Source of the DNA: CAZQVA01 sp964596685
GTDB taxonomy: Bacteria; Chlamydiota; Chlamydiia; Chlamydiales; VFKH01
Assembly (NCBI GenBank): GCA_964596685.1
Contig: CAZQVA010000003.1
Span: forward strand, 1 to 64,000
Length of the DNA stretch: 64,000 bases
Reading direction: 5' to 3'
Shown piece by piece: positions 37,087 through 45,838 of this stretch (its first letter is position 1; each line of letters begins with the position of its first letter). The notes beneath the pieces were generated by a model, which saw only the letters and a program-made list of their open reading frames with translations, made no database searches and was not told where the DNA came from. The position numbers and the translations under genes are program-made.

Positions 37087-37818
37087 TTACATCGCCATTC
37101 CGCCATCAACAGTCAATACATGACCGGTGATATAATTAGACCATTCGCTCGCCAAAAAGAGCGCTGCCGCTGCAATATCCATAGGAGTTCCCATACGGTG
37201 CATCGGGATCTGCTCAAGGAGCTTTTCCTGTTGCTCGGTATTTAATGCTCCCGTCATTTGCGTCTGAATAAATCCAGGCGCAATCGCATTCACATTGATA
37301 TTACGCGATGCAAGCTCTTTTGCTAGCGCTTTAGTGAACCCTATCATCCCAGCTTTGGCTGCAGCATAGTTTGTCTGTCCAGGATTGCCAACCAAGCCCA
37401 CCACGGAGGTGATATTGATGATTTTCCCTTTTTTTGCCTTCAAAAAGGAGCGCACTAGAGCATGGCAAGTATTATAAACTGACTTCAAATTGACGGCAAT
37501 CACTCGATCCCAATCTTCTTCAGAAAGTGACATTAAAAGACGGTCTCTTGTAATTCCTGCATTATTCACAAGAACATCTACAGCGCCAATTTTTGCAACA
37601 AGGGCATGGATTTCTTCGCAATTAGAGACATCCGCTCGCACAAACTCCGCCTGCCCCCCACGCTGAATACATTCATGAGCTGCTTTAGCTCCAGCTTCCT
37701 CATCTGTCCCCACTAAAAACAAGTGGGCGCCATGTTCAGCAAAATGGGTAGCGATTGCAAGACCAATCCCCTTGTTTCCCCCAGTAATGAGAACGCGCTT
37801 ATCTTGTAATAACTTCAT
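37087..37818 (-). CDS. fabG: 3-oxoacyl-ACP reductase
   Basis: 243 residues, a short-chain dehydrogenase that reduces 3-oxoacyl-ACP with NADPH. Visible motifs are the Rossmann loop TGGNKGIG (residues 12-19), NNAGITRD, the catalytic Ser in ITSVVGLVGNPGQTNY with YAAAKAG carrying Tyr and Lys, and the C-terminal GHVLTVDGGMAM. Three bases separate it from the fabD stop, so the genes are one transcript. Confidence 0.97.
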   Translation of the reverse strand: MKLLQDKRVLITGGNKGIGLAIATHFAEHGAHLFLVGTDEEAGAKAAHECIQRGGQAEFVRADVSNCEEIHALVAKIGAVDVLVNNAGITRDRLLMSLSEEDWDRVIAVNLKSVYNTCHALVRSFLKAKKGKIINITSVVGLVGNPGQTNYAAAKAGMIGFTKALAKELASRNINVNAIAPGFIQTQMTGALNTEQQEKLLEQIPMHRMGTPMDIAAAALFLASEWSNYITGHVLTVDGGMAM

Positions 37819-37820
37819 GA

Positions 37821-38744
37821 CTAAACCTGCTCGAATTGTTGTAAATCTGCTACTGTCTCAATATTCCAGGTGGGCTGAGCAACGCCGATACGTTTATTCA
37901 TACCACTCAATGTTTTCCCTGGACCAATCTCAATAAATCGCTCCACCTGACTACTAAGCGCCTCGACGCATGCATGCCAATGTACTGAACTCGTCACTTG
38001 GGCAATCAAATTGGCGCGCATAGTCTTCAGATCAGAGACGACATGACCGCAGACATTCATCGCGATTTTGATTGTGGATGGATGGAAATGTAAAGCCTCA
38101 ATATGCGGACGCAATGCATCTTGAGCAGAGCGCATCAAAGGACTGTGAAAGGCTCCATGCACTTGCAGTGGCATCACACGCTTAGCCCCTTTACCTTTTA
38201 AATATTCATTCGCACGCTCAATTGCTGGCAAAGTCCCTGAAATCACTACTTGACCTGGACAATTGAGATTGGCAACACATATTTCATGGGGAATATTGAG
38301 CTCTTTAACGGCATCTATCACAGCTTCATCGCTCATCCCAAGAATGACACTCATCCCGCCCTTATGCTCTTCACAAGCCTGATGCATCAATTCAGCGCGC
38401 AAAGCGACAATCGGCAAAACCTCTTCGAAAGGAAGCACCCCTGCAGCACATAAAGCGGTCCATTCTCCAAGACTAAGGCCAGCTGCCGCAGTATATTGAA
38501 GTCCATATTCTTTCTTGAGCACTTCCAAGATAGAGAGTGAAACAATAAAAAGCGCCAATTGACTATTTCTAGTCTCTTTGAGTAGCTCTTCACTCTCTCC
38601 AAAAATAAGATCTCTCAATGGGCGTTTTAAAATATCTTCAGCGCGCTCAAAAAAATGGCGACAAATGGCAAATTGATCGTGAAAATCTTTGCCCATTTTA
38701 CAATATTGAGCCCCTTGTCCGGGAAATATCAAAGCTGTTTTCAT
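37821..38744 (-). CDS. fabD: Malonyl-CoA:ACP transacylase
   Basis: 307 residues from the Met at 38744, which gives the family start MKTALIFPGQGAQYCKMG; an in-frame start 42 bases earlier lies in fabH and adds a nonhomologous stretch. It loads malonyl groups on ACP. The nucleophile Ser is in AAGLSLGEWTAL (GLSLGE, residues 90-95), and the His of the dyad is in VHGAFHSPLM near 203. The oxyanion Gln is in FPGQGAQ. Located between fabH and fabG. Confidence 0.96.
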   Translation of the reverse strand: MKTALIFPGQGAQYCKMGKDFHDQFAICRHFFERAEDILKRPLRDLIFGESEELLKETRNSQLALFIVSLSILEVLKKEYGLQYTAAAGLSLGEWTALCAAGVLPFEEVLPIVALRAELMHQACEEHKGGMSVILGMSDEAVIDAVKELNIPHEICVANLNCPGQVVISGTLPAIERANEYLKGKGAKRVMPLQVHGAFHSPLMRSAQDALRPHIEALHFHPSTIKIAMNVCGHVVSDLKTMRANLIAQVTSSVHWHACVEALSSQVERFIEIGPGKTLSGMNKRIGVAQPTWNIETVADLQQFEQV

Positions 38745-38752
38745 TTGCACCT

Positions 38753-39751
38753 CTATTCCACTCGAGTTAAAAGGGCACCCGCCCATGTTAATCCAGCTCC
38801 AAAGGCTACCATCAGAAGATGATTCCCCGCGTGCAAGACATGCTCTTCTTTTAATTCATCCAAGGCAATTGCTACAGAAGATGCTGAGGTGTTTCCATAC
38901 TTTTCAAGCGTTTTAAAAACGCGTTCATGAGGGAAGCCAAAACGTTCAGCGATCGCATCGATGATGCGTTGATTTGCCTGATGAGGAATGAGCCAATTCA
39001 CCTCTTCTGCTGTGATATTCGCTTTTTTAAGACACTCCTCTGCAACAGCTTCCATACGACGCACTGCATGCTTAAAGACTTCCTTGCCATTCATAGAAAG
39101 AAAATGTTGGCCACATGCAACTGTGTCAGCTGTCGTAGGTTGACGCGAGCCTCCCGCTGGTACACGCAAGAGTTCAGCTTGTGCACCATCTGCACCAAGG
39201 CAAACAGGACCAATAGCGAGTCCTTTTCCTTTCCCTTGGATAATCGCCGCTCCCGCACCATCACCAAAAAGCACACAACTATTGCGATCCGTATAATCTA
39301 CAAGAGTCGAAAGTTTTTCTGCAGCCACGAGCAAAATTGTGGAATAAGCTCCGCTTGCGATAAAACTTTGTGCAATTCCGAGTCCATAAATAAAGCCAGA
39401 ACAGGCTGCCTGAATATCAAAGGCCCCTGCATTTTCAGCACCCAATGCATGTTGGATTAAGGTCGAGGTTGATGGGAAGAGATAATCCCCTGTCACCGTT
39501 GCTACGATAACTAAGTCGATCTCTTTAACATCTATACCAGCCTCTTCAATCGCGCGCTTAGCGGCTAGGACACCCATCGATGAGGTGTATTCTTCCGCAT
39601 GGGCAATACGCCTTTCACGAATGCCTGTACGAGTTAAAATCCACTCATCAGTCGTATCGACCATCTTCTCTAAATCTGCGTTTGTCAACACCCGTTCGGG
39701 CAAATAACGCCCCGTACCGGTGATGATTGCTTGTCTATGTTGGCTTTTCAT
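38753..39751 (-). CDS. fabH: 3-oxoacyl-ACP synthase III
   Basis: About 332 residues; the start is one of three consecutive ATGs, and I choose the third (39751) because AAGG, the ribosome binding site, overlaps the first. FabH starts fatty acid synthesis by condensing acetyl-CoA with malonyl-ACP. Catalytic residues are Cys119 (numbered from the first ATG) in DIQAACSGF, the His in WLIPHQANQRI and the Asn in KYGNTSASS. It follows recR by about 8 bases, as in Chlamydia. Confidence 0.96.
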   Translation of the reverse strand: MKSQHRQAIITGTGRYLPERVLTNADLEKMVDTTDEWILTRTGIRERRIAHAEEYTSSMGVLAAKRAIEEAGIDVKEIDLVIVATVTGDYLFPSTSTLIQHALGAENAGAFDIQAACSGFIYGLGIAQSFIASGAYSTILLVAAEKLSTLVDYTDRNSCVLFGDGAGAAIIQGKGKGLAIGPVCLGADGAQAELLRVPAGGSRQPTTADTVACGQHFLSMNGKEVFKHAVRRMEAVAEECLKKANITAEEVNWLIPHQANQRIIDAIAERFGFPHERVFKTLEKYGNTSASSVAIALDELKEEHVLHAGNHLLMVAFGAGLTWAGALLTRVE

Positions 39752-39759
39752 CATCATCC

Positions 39760-40329
39760 TTAAATTGTTCGCCTGCCTTCAAATGCACAAGAGAGGGTAG
39801 CGCCATCGACAAATTCCAGCAAGCCCCCAAGTGGTAAACCACAAGCAAGTCTGGAGAGCTTTACTTTGTTTTGCAATGCATGTTTAATGGTCATTACCAT
39901 GCTTTCAGCCTCTATAGTGGCATCTAAAGCCAAAACTACCTCATCGACTCCCGCATCCTGCACGCGTTGCTGCAAAACATAAATTCTATTTTTTGCATCA
40001 AATGCATTAAATACGTGGTATAGCCCCTGATAGCGCCCTGTCCGTTCAATCGCAAAGATGTCCTGTGGTAAATTTACCACGCAGAGCAACTTACGATTGC
40101 GTTGTGGGTTATTGCAGAACGCACACTGACGTCTCTGCGACACAGCGCCACATACCTGACAAAGTGGCGTTTCTTCAGGTAACTTTGCAAGCAAGAGCGC
40201 CAATTGATGTAACTCAGCCTTTGGTAAACGCAATAAGTGAAAGGCAAAACGCTCCGCACTTTTGGAACCAACGCCGGGCAAACTTTTCAGCGCCTGAATA
40301 AGCTTAGAAAGATAAGGTGGATAGGCCAT
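39760..40329 (-). CDS. recR: Recombination mediator protein RecR
   Basis: 189 residues, slightly shorter than the usual 200. RecR with RecO helps load RecA on gapped DNA. It has the helix-hairpin-helix LPGVGSKSAERFAFHLL (residues 17-33), the Cys4 zinc finger CQVCGAVSQRRQCAFC, and a TOPRIM-like region with VDEVVLALDATIEAESM. It starts the run recR-fabH-fabD-fabG-acpP and is divergent from bamA. A MITE and another short repeat separate it from bamA. Confidence 0.94.
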   Translation of the reverse strand: MAYPPYLSKLIQALKSLPGVGSKSAERFAFHLLRLPKAELHQLALLLAKLPEETPLCQVCGAVSQRRQCAFCNNPQRNRKLLCVVNLPQDIFAIERTGRYQGLYHVFNAFDAKNRIYVLQQRVQDAGVDEVVLALDATIEAESMVMTIKHALQNKVKLSRLACGLPLGGLLEFVDGATLSCAFEGRRTI

Positions 40330-40364
40330 ATACCAAAACTTTAAAGTCTCTACTATCTAGAAGT

Positions 40365-40385
40365 TAGATTTTGTCTAAAGTCCAG
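40365..40385. repeat. GATTTTGTCTAAAGTCCAG repeat, recR upstream copy
   Basis: A 19-base match, GATTTTGTCTAAAGTCCAG, lies in the recR-bamA gap just upstream of recR. The same sequence occurs at 45794 and 57935. Confidence 0.85.
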
Positions 40386-40451
40386 CTAGTAATGAGGATG
40401 AAAAGAAGTATAGCATCTTTTGACTATGAACGCAAAAGTGACTCGAATTTA

Positions 40452-40759
40452 GGGGTGTAATTCAAAGTGTTAGGAAGGATGAAAAAACTAGAGACTCATA
40501 TTCTTCTAATACCCACTCCGGTCTCCATTAATTCTCATTCAAAACAAGGTGTAACAGCTCATGCGCCCTCTGTGCGCTCTGTGGGCTCTGTGGTTAAAAA
40601 AAATTAACACAAGTTTTAAATAAAAATACTTACCACAGAGCCCACAGAGCGCACAGAGTGGGAAAATAAGGATTTTTTGGCAGAAGGTTGCCTGGTGAAT
40701 CCTTAAGAAGAGCTTCCATTCTAGCTCTAAATAGTTAACTAACACTTTGAATTACACCC
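40452..40759. mobile_element. MITE family A, copy 2, inverted orientation
   Basis: Same ends as copy 1 (GGGGTGTAATTCAAAGTGTT at 40452) and CGAATTTA on both sides (40444-40451 and 40760-40767), giving an 8-bp target duplication. The element lies in the opposite orientation. Its internal hairpin arms (about 27 bp) carry CTCTGTGCGCTCTGTGGG instead of CTCTGTGCACTCTGTGGG, and the facing arm changed to match. It fills most of the recR-bamA gap. Confidence 0.93.
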
Positions 40760-40870
40760 CGAATTTAGGAGGAACTCACGTTTTTCACTGCATTTTTGAT
40801 TTAACGGTTGATGAAGCGAGCGACCTTAGTTTAATATGTTAACCTGTCGCTTGCACTGGAATGATGAATT

Positions 40871-43261
40871 ATGAAACGGCTTCTGCTCTATACCTGCCTC
40901 CTCAGTACGTGTCTCTTTGGATCACCTGCTCTTTGGGCACAACAAAAATCCATCAAAGTTGCTTCTGTATGCCTTCAAGTCCATGGAGCTCACTTATCCC
41001 CTCAAGAGGAACAAAGCCTATTGCGTCGTATGAAAACACGCTCGGGTAGTGTTTTCTCTCAAGTAGAATTCGATAGTGATCTAAAGTACCTTGCTGGTGA
41101 ATTTGAACACATCGACCCGGAACTCAGCTTTCAGGGCTCTGCTGTCACCATTACTCTTGTACTCTACCCTAAGCACCATATCCGCCATATCCGTTGGTGT
41201 GGCAATCAACATGTGACAGAAGAATGTCTGCAAGAAGAGCTAGGTATTGAACCGGGATCTTGTTTCGACCCCTGCGCCTTTGCCACTGCATTGCAAAAAG
41301 TCCATCAATTCTATGCGAAAAAGAGTTATTTCGAAGCACACCTCGACTATGAAGTCACCCATTGCGGCGAAGATGTTGATATCGTTGTTCATGTCAAAGA
41401 AGGTCCTGCTGGAAAAATTAAGCATATCCTCTTTTGTGGCGTCGATAAATGTGAAGAAGAGGCAATGCGCACCCGCATCATCACAGACGAATACTCCATG
41501 CTTACAAGCTGGTTCACCAACAAAGGGATCTTTATTCCTGAGATGGCAGAATATGACCGCTGCATGGTGCTCGATTATTTACAAAATGAGGGCTTTGCAG
41601 ACGCAAAGGTACGCATCGAAATTCAGCAAATTCCCGATTGCGATCGCATCAACGTCATTTTCGATTGCCACAAAGGTGAGCGTTTTTATTTTGGAAATGT
41701 CACTTTTGCGGGCAACTGTCTCTTTGAAGATGCCATCATTGAAAAACAGATCGGTTGTTTAGAGGGCCATCCTTTTTCTGTCGATAAATTACGCTCAATC
41801 ACAACGCGCTTACAGGCTCTTTATGGCTGTAAAGGCTACATTGAAGCATGCACCGATTACTTTCCACGCTTGCGCCAGAATTGCAACATCTACGATGTTG
41901 TCTTCAAGATTAAAGAGGGACAACCCTATCGCGTTGGCTTTGTCAAGGTTTTCGGCAATACTTACACCAAGAGTACGGTGATTCTCAATGAGTCCTTGCT
42001 GATCCCTGGAGAAAAATTCGATCACAGAAGACTGAAGGGCACTTCGACTCGACTGCAAAATGTGGGCTATTTCGACTGCGTTAACGTTTACCCCGTTAAG
42101 ACACACCGCACCGATTGCGATGGAGTTAAATATCGCGATGTCAACATTGAAGTCAAAGAGGCGTCTACTGGAAATGTCGCTGTTTCAGGCGGTTTTAGCA
42201 CTACTGACAGTTTATATGGATCCTTAGAAATCACTGAGCGCAACTTTAACTATGCGGGTATTTTTTCAGCGCTTTCAAAAGGACCTAACGCATTGCGAGG
42301 CAATGGTGAGTTCATGCAAATGCGTGGATCTGTTGGTACAAAAACGCGTTCCGTTTCCTTGCGTTGGACGAAACCTTATTTCAATGATACAAAATGGGTT
42401 GTCGGATTTGACCTCAGTAATTCTGCAAACAGGGCTGTGTCTGACCTTTATGATCTAAAGCAGACGGGCATTAAAGTATTTGCAACGCACCCTCTTAACG
42501 CATTTGTGCGTTATGGATGGACATATCGCTATACCAACTCTGAAGTCGACATCACAGGGCAAATCCAAGAGATTGAACCTGGAGATACCATTAAGACCAT
42601 TGCAGACAAAACTCGAGCGAATGCCCAGCTTCTTGAAATTGAAGCTTCGCTCGATCGCCATGGTGTTGTGTCAGCGATTGGACCCACTATCACCTACGAC
42701 TCGACAGATTGCCCACGCCGTCCTACTAATGGTTTCAGATCGCAATTGCTCATGGAATATGCCGGTATTGGTGGTGATTTTAACTTCCTCGCCCTACATT
42801 ACCTCAACTCTTACTACTATACTCCGTTCAAAAAAGGTACCTTTAAATACCGAGCCGATGCACGTTTTATTAAGACTGTTTTTGGCACAACCCCTAGCGA
42901 ACTGCCTCTAACAGAGCGCTTCTTCTTAGGGGGTGACACAACTGTCCGCGGTTTTAGAGGCTATGCAATCGGTCCTCAATTTGAAGATGGAGCGCCCACG
43001 GGCGGTATCTCTTCTCTGCTACTTTCCGAAGAATTCTTATATCCTGTTTATAGTAGAGTCGATGCCTTCGTCTTCGTTGACGCAGGTACCATCAGCATGT
43101 CAGCCTATACCATTGGCAAAATATATCTCTCATATGGTATTGGTTTGAGCGTAGAAATTATGAATAACATGCCAATTAGCTTCGGCTACGGTTGGCCAGT
43201 CAATGCCGATAACTCATCTCAAGTAAGACGCTTCTTCGTCACTTTTGGCCGGCAGTTTTAA
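40871..43261 (+). CDS. bamA: Outer membrane protein assembly factor BamA (Omp85)
   Basis: 796 residues. A signal peptide (residues 1-23) precedes POTRA domains to about residue 420 (repeated GxV.....GN motifs, for example RWCGNQHVTEECLQEELGIEPG and FGNTYTKSTVILNESLLIPGEKFD), and then a C-terminal 16-strand barrel with TERFFLGGDTTVRGFRGY (the RGF loop) and a closing RRFFVTFGRQF. It inserts barrel proteins into the outer membrane. Followed by skp and lpxD, as in Chlamydia. Many Cys in the POTRA part (CGNQHVTEEC, CFDPCAF) are unusual in Gram-negative BamA but usual in chlamydial envelope proteins. Confidence 0.97.
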   Translation: MKRLLLYTCLLSTCLFGSPALWAQQKSIKVASVCLQVHGAHLSPQEEQSLLRRMKTRSGSVFSQVEFDSDLKYLAGEFEHIDPELSFQGSAVTITLVLYPKHHIRHIRWCGNQHVTEECLQEELGIEPGSCFDPCAFATALQKVHQFYAKKSYFEAHLDYEVTHCGEDVDIVVHVKEGPAGKIKHILFCGVDKCEEEAMRTRIITDEYSMLTSWFTNKGIFIPEMAEYDRCMVLDYLQNEGFADAKVRIEIQQIPDCDRINVIFDCHKGERFYFGNVTFAGNCLFEDAIIEKQIGCLEGHPFSVDKLRSITTRLQALYGCKGYIEACTDYFPRLRQNCNIYDVVFKIKEGQPYRVGFVKVFGNTYTKSTVILNESLLIPGEKFDHRRLKGTSTRLQNVGYFDCVNVYPVKTHRTDCDGVKYRDVNIEVKEASTGNVAVSGGFSTTDSLYGSLEITERNFNYAGIFSALSKGPNALRGNGEFMQMRGSVGTKTRSVSLRWTKPYFNDTKWVVGFDLSNSANRAVSDLYDLKQTGIKVFATHPLNAFVRYGWTYRYTNSEVDITGQIQEIEPGDTIKTIADKTRANAQLLEIEASLDRHGVVSAIGPTITYDSTDCPRRPTNGFRSQLLMEYAGIGGDFNFLALHYLNSYYYTPFKKGTFKYRADARFIKTVFGTTPSELPLTERFFLGGDTTVRGFRGYAIGPQFEDGAPTGGISSLLLSEEFLYPVYSRVDAFVFVDAGTISMSAYTIGKIYLSYGIGLSVEIMNNMPISFGYGWPVNADNSSQVRRFFVTFGRQF

Positions 43262-43282
43262 CCTTAAATAATAGGGGATATT

Positions 43283-43828
43283 ATGAAAAAATTCACACTC
43301 TTCGCACTAGCGCTGCTAACATCACAAATGCTACTGGCAGATGGCATTGGCGTTGTCGACTTCAAAGCCGTTTTAGAAAAATCAAAAATTGGTAAAGCAG
43401 AACAAACTGCTTTCGCTAATCTACGCGATCAAATGACTGGCATTGTTGAAAAAACAGAAAAAGATCTGGAAGATGTCGTTAAAAAATTAGAAGATGCCGA
43501 CTACATGGATGGCCTTTCTGATGATGCACAACAAGAACTCCAAAAGAAGTTCCAAACGCTGAGTCAAGAAATGGGGCGTTACCAGGGGCAATACTACCAA
43601 ATTCTTAATCAGGCACAAATGCGCTTGCTACAGGAACTCCAAACAAAAGTTTCTGAAAGTGCAAAAGTTATCGCTGAAAAACAAAAATTATCGCTTGTTC
43701 TCGACGAAGAAGCTTGTTTTTATTTTAACGAAAAACTCGAGATCACTGATGCCGTGATTAAAGAGCTCGACACACGTTTTGACAAAGAATCAGCTGAAAA
43801 AGACGCCAATAAATCTACTGCGAAGTAA
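43283..43828 (+). CDS. skp: Periplasmic chaperone Skp/OmpH
   Basis: 181 residues. A signal peptide ([19 protein letters not shown]) is followed by [26 protein letters not shown], the family start, and a long helical region ([27 protein letters not shown]... to about 140) that forms the tentacle of the trimer. It carries unfolded outer-membrane proteins to BamA. It lies 21 bases after bamA and overlaps lpxD by one base (TAATG). Confidence 0.93.
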   Translation: MKKFTLFALALLTSQMLLADGIGVVDFKAVLEKSKIGKAEQTAFANLRDQMTGIVEKTEKDLEDVVKKLEDADYMDGLSDDAQQELQKKFQTLSQEMGRYQGQYYQILNQAQMRLLQELQTKVSESAKVIAEKQKLSLVLDEEACFYFNEKLEITDAVIKELDTRFDKESAEKDANKSTAK

Positions 43829-44862
43829 TGACTACACCTACTCTTTCATTAGCACAAGTCGCCTCCTTAACAGGGGCGCGACTTGTCGGAGATCCTCTTC
43901 ACGAGATCCATCACGTAGCCAGTATCGAAGAAGCTACGCATGATGAGATCACTTTCGTTGCCAACCCGCGTTATGCTAGCGCCCTTGCTGCAACGCGCGC
44001 AGGCGCGATCTTTATCGACCCTTCGCTTAGCCCGGCAAACGGGAAGAACTGTCTAGTCGTCGATGATCCTTCTGCAGCCTTTCAAATGATTGCCGAGATT
44101 TTTTACCCTCCTGAACTTGTGAAAAGCGGTTTTTCTGGCATTCATCCAACTGCAGTTATTCATAAGACAGCTCGCATTGGCGAAAATGTAACCATCGGTC
44201 CTTTTGTTGTCATCGACAGAGAGGTCACCATTGACGCGGATACAACTATAGGGGCCCATTGTTTTATTGGTACTGCATGTCATCTTGGCAAAGAGGTGCT
44301 TTTACATCCACATGTAACTCTGCGCGAAGACTGTCAGATAGGTGACCGCGTTGTCATCCAGCCTGGCGCTGTCATTGGCAGTTGCGGTTTTGGCTTCATT
44401 ACTGATGCAAAAGGTCAACACACAAAATTGCGTCAGATGGGCAAAGTTGTTATCGAAGAAGATGTAGAAATTGGGGCCAACACCTGTATCGATCGCGCTC
44501 GTTTCAAAGAGACGCGTATTTGTAAGGGAACAAAGATCGACAACCTCGTACAAATTGCTCATGGCGTGAAATTAGGGCAGCATAACCTCATTGTTGCACA
44601 ATCAGGAATCGCTGGTTCTTCAAAAACGGGCAAACACGTTATCTTGGGTGGACAAGCCGCGCTTGTTGGTCATATTGAAGTATGTGACAATGTGATGCTG
44701 GCGGCACGCGGTGCTCCTGCAAAATCAATCCTCAAGCCCGGCAAATATGCTGGCGCCCCAGCGATGCCTTTGATGGATCACAACCGCCAAAGCGTTCAAC
44801 TGCGTCAAATTGACAAACTCATTCAACGCATTGAAGCTTTAGAAAAACGCGCTTCTTCATAA
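43828..44862 (+). CDS. lpxD: UDP-3-O-acylglucosamine N-acyltransferase
   Basis: 344 residues. LpxD adds the second acyl chain in lipid A synthesis. It has the N-terminal uridine-binding domain (1-100), the left-handed beta helix of hexapeptide repeats from 110 to 290 ([22 protein letters not shown]), and a C-terminal helical tail. The catalytic His is in [13 protein letters not shown]. The start codon overlaps the skp stop. This puts lipid A synthesis and outer membrane assembly in one transcript. Confidence 0.96.
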   Translation: MTTPTLSLAQVASLTGARLVGDPLHEIHHVASIEEATHDEITFVANPRYASALAATRAGAIFIDPSLSPANGKNCLVVDDPSAAFQMIAEIFYPPELVKSGFSGIHPTAVIHKTARIGENVTIGPFVVIDREVTIDADTTIGAHCFIGTACHLGKEVLLHPHVTLREDCQIGDRVVIQPGAVIGSCGFGFITDAKGQHTKLRQMGKVVIEEDVEIGANTCIDRARFKETRICKGTKIDNLVQIAHGVKLGQHNLIVAQSGIAGSSKTGKHVILGGQAALVGHIEVCDNVMLAARGAPAKSILKPGKYAGAPAMPLMDHNRQSVQLRQIDKLIQRIEALEKRASS

Positions 44863-44894
44863 ATATACCCATTCTTCAGGTGGAATGGGTATAT
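44863..44894. repeat. TATACCCAT palindrome, lpxD copy
   Basis: A 12-bp perfect stem ATATACCCATTC (44863-44874) and GAATGGGTATAT (44883-44894) starts one base after the lpxD stop. It belongs to the palindromic element family seen in full at 58932-58996, and may also act as a terminator for lpxD. Confidence 0.8.
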
Positions 44895-44983
44895 CGGGGT
44901 ATATGCCATCAACAAAAAAATGCATGCAACAAATGCCTCTTTCTACTACGATGGCGGCGTCCATTTCACAAAGGCAATCACTT

Positions 44984-45670
44984 ATGAATACTTTTTCCCG
45001 CTATATCACTCTATCAGCTCTCACAGTTATCTTGGGATGCTGTTTTCCTGAAAAAATTGAAGCATCAGTTACACCAGTGTGCTGCGATGCTTCTACTTTC
45101 CATGGGACGCGAGCGGGTAATTGGTTCACGAGACTGCGCGCCTTGTATATTCTTCCCAATAGCTCTAGCGGATCACTTAGTACAGTGGCTGATTCAGGTG
45201 TCAGCGTTCACCCCTCTTGGACGGGAGAATTTGATATCGAGTATCTGTTTACACAACACTTAAGTGCGGCTCTCATTTTAGGGACTAGTCGCAATACGAT
45301 TGTTGGTGAAAAAGCTCTATCGGGTGTCAATGTAGGATCCACCTGGCTATTGCCTCCTACACTCACACTTAAATGGCGTTTTGCCCCATGTTCAACATTT
45401 CAGCCCTATGTTGGTGCCGGTGTCAACTACACCCTGTTTTATTCTAATAACTGCAAACTTGATAATACAACGATGAGTTTAAGAAATTCCTGGGGTCCTG
45501 CCGTGCAGGCGGGCTGTGATTTCTTTATCAGCGAATGTTGGTTTTTGAACGTTGATGTAAAGTATATCTGGATCAACACAAACGCTACCCTATCGGGAGA
45601 TACCTCAGGGTCAGTGCATGTCAACATCAACCCCTGGGTCTTTGGCATCGGCTTTGGCCGTAAGTGGTAG
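44984..45670 (+). CDS. OmpW-family outer membrane barrel protein
   Basis: 228 residues from the ATG at 44984, where a signal peptide begins (MNTFSRYITLSALTVILGCCFPEKIEA); earlier in-frame Met codons would add a polar tail. Then GNWFTRLRALYILPNSSSG, the opening strand of OmpW, followed by WLLPPTLTLKWRF, PYVGAGVNYTLF, a loop and the last strand NINPWVFGIGFGRKW. OmpW forms a small 8-stranded barrel with a hydrophobic channel. Several Cys residues are present. Separate from the bamA operon by a hairpin. Confidence 0.85.
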   Translation: MNTFSRYITLSALTVILGCCFPEKIEASVTPVCCDASTFHGTRAGNWFTRLRALYILPNSSSGSLSTVADSGVSVHPSWTGEFDIEYLFTQHLSAALILGTSRNTIVGEKALSGVNVGSTWLLPPTLTLKWRFAPCSTFQPYVGAGVNYTLFYSNNCKLDNTTMSLRNSWGPAVQAGCDFFISECWFLNVDVKYIWINTNATLSGDTSGSVHVNINPWVFGIGFGRKW

Positions 45671-45693
45671 AGATCTTTCAAAATCTGGCGCTT

Positions 45694-45753
45694 TATACCC
45701 ATTACACTTGAAGAATTCGACCTAAAACCAATTTTTCAAGTGTAATGAATATA
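45694..45753. repeat. TATACCCAT palindromic repeat copy
   Basis: Arms TATACCCATTACACTTGAA (45694-45712) and TTCAAGTGTAATGAATATA (45735-45753) pair with one mismatch. The loop contains GACCTAAAACCAATT, the reverse complement of the loop in the complete copy at 58932, so this is the same element in the other direction. Confidence 0.85.
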
Positions 45754-45793
45754 GGTGTCACACTCTTACATTTTTGTTGTAAATACTGGATAT

Positions 45794-45814
45794 TAGATTT
45801 TGTCTAAAGTCCAG
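45794..45814. repeat. GATTTTGTCTAAAGTCCAG repeat copy
   Basis: The same 19-base sequence as at 40367 and 57937, in the gap between convergent genes. Confidence 0.85.
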
Positions 45815-45838
45815 TAAATATGCAGATAACACTGCGGG

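Noticed and set aside
38927..39460. 177-residue frame opposite fabH
   Set aside because: Antisense shadow of a well-conserved gene; the product has no domain.
40539..40745. Small frames rich in HRAHRAHR inside the MITE copies (also at 62707-62925)
   Set aside because: They arise from the CACAGAG hairpin arms of the MITE. Frames differ between copies and no ribosome binding site is present.
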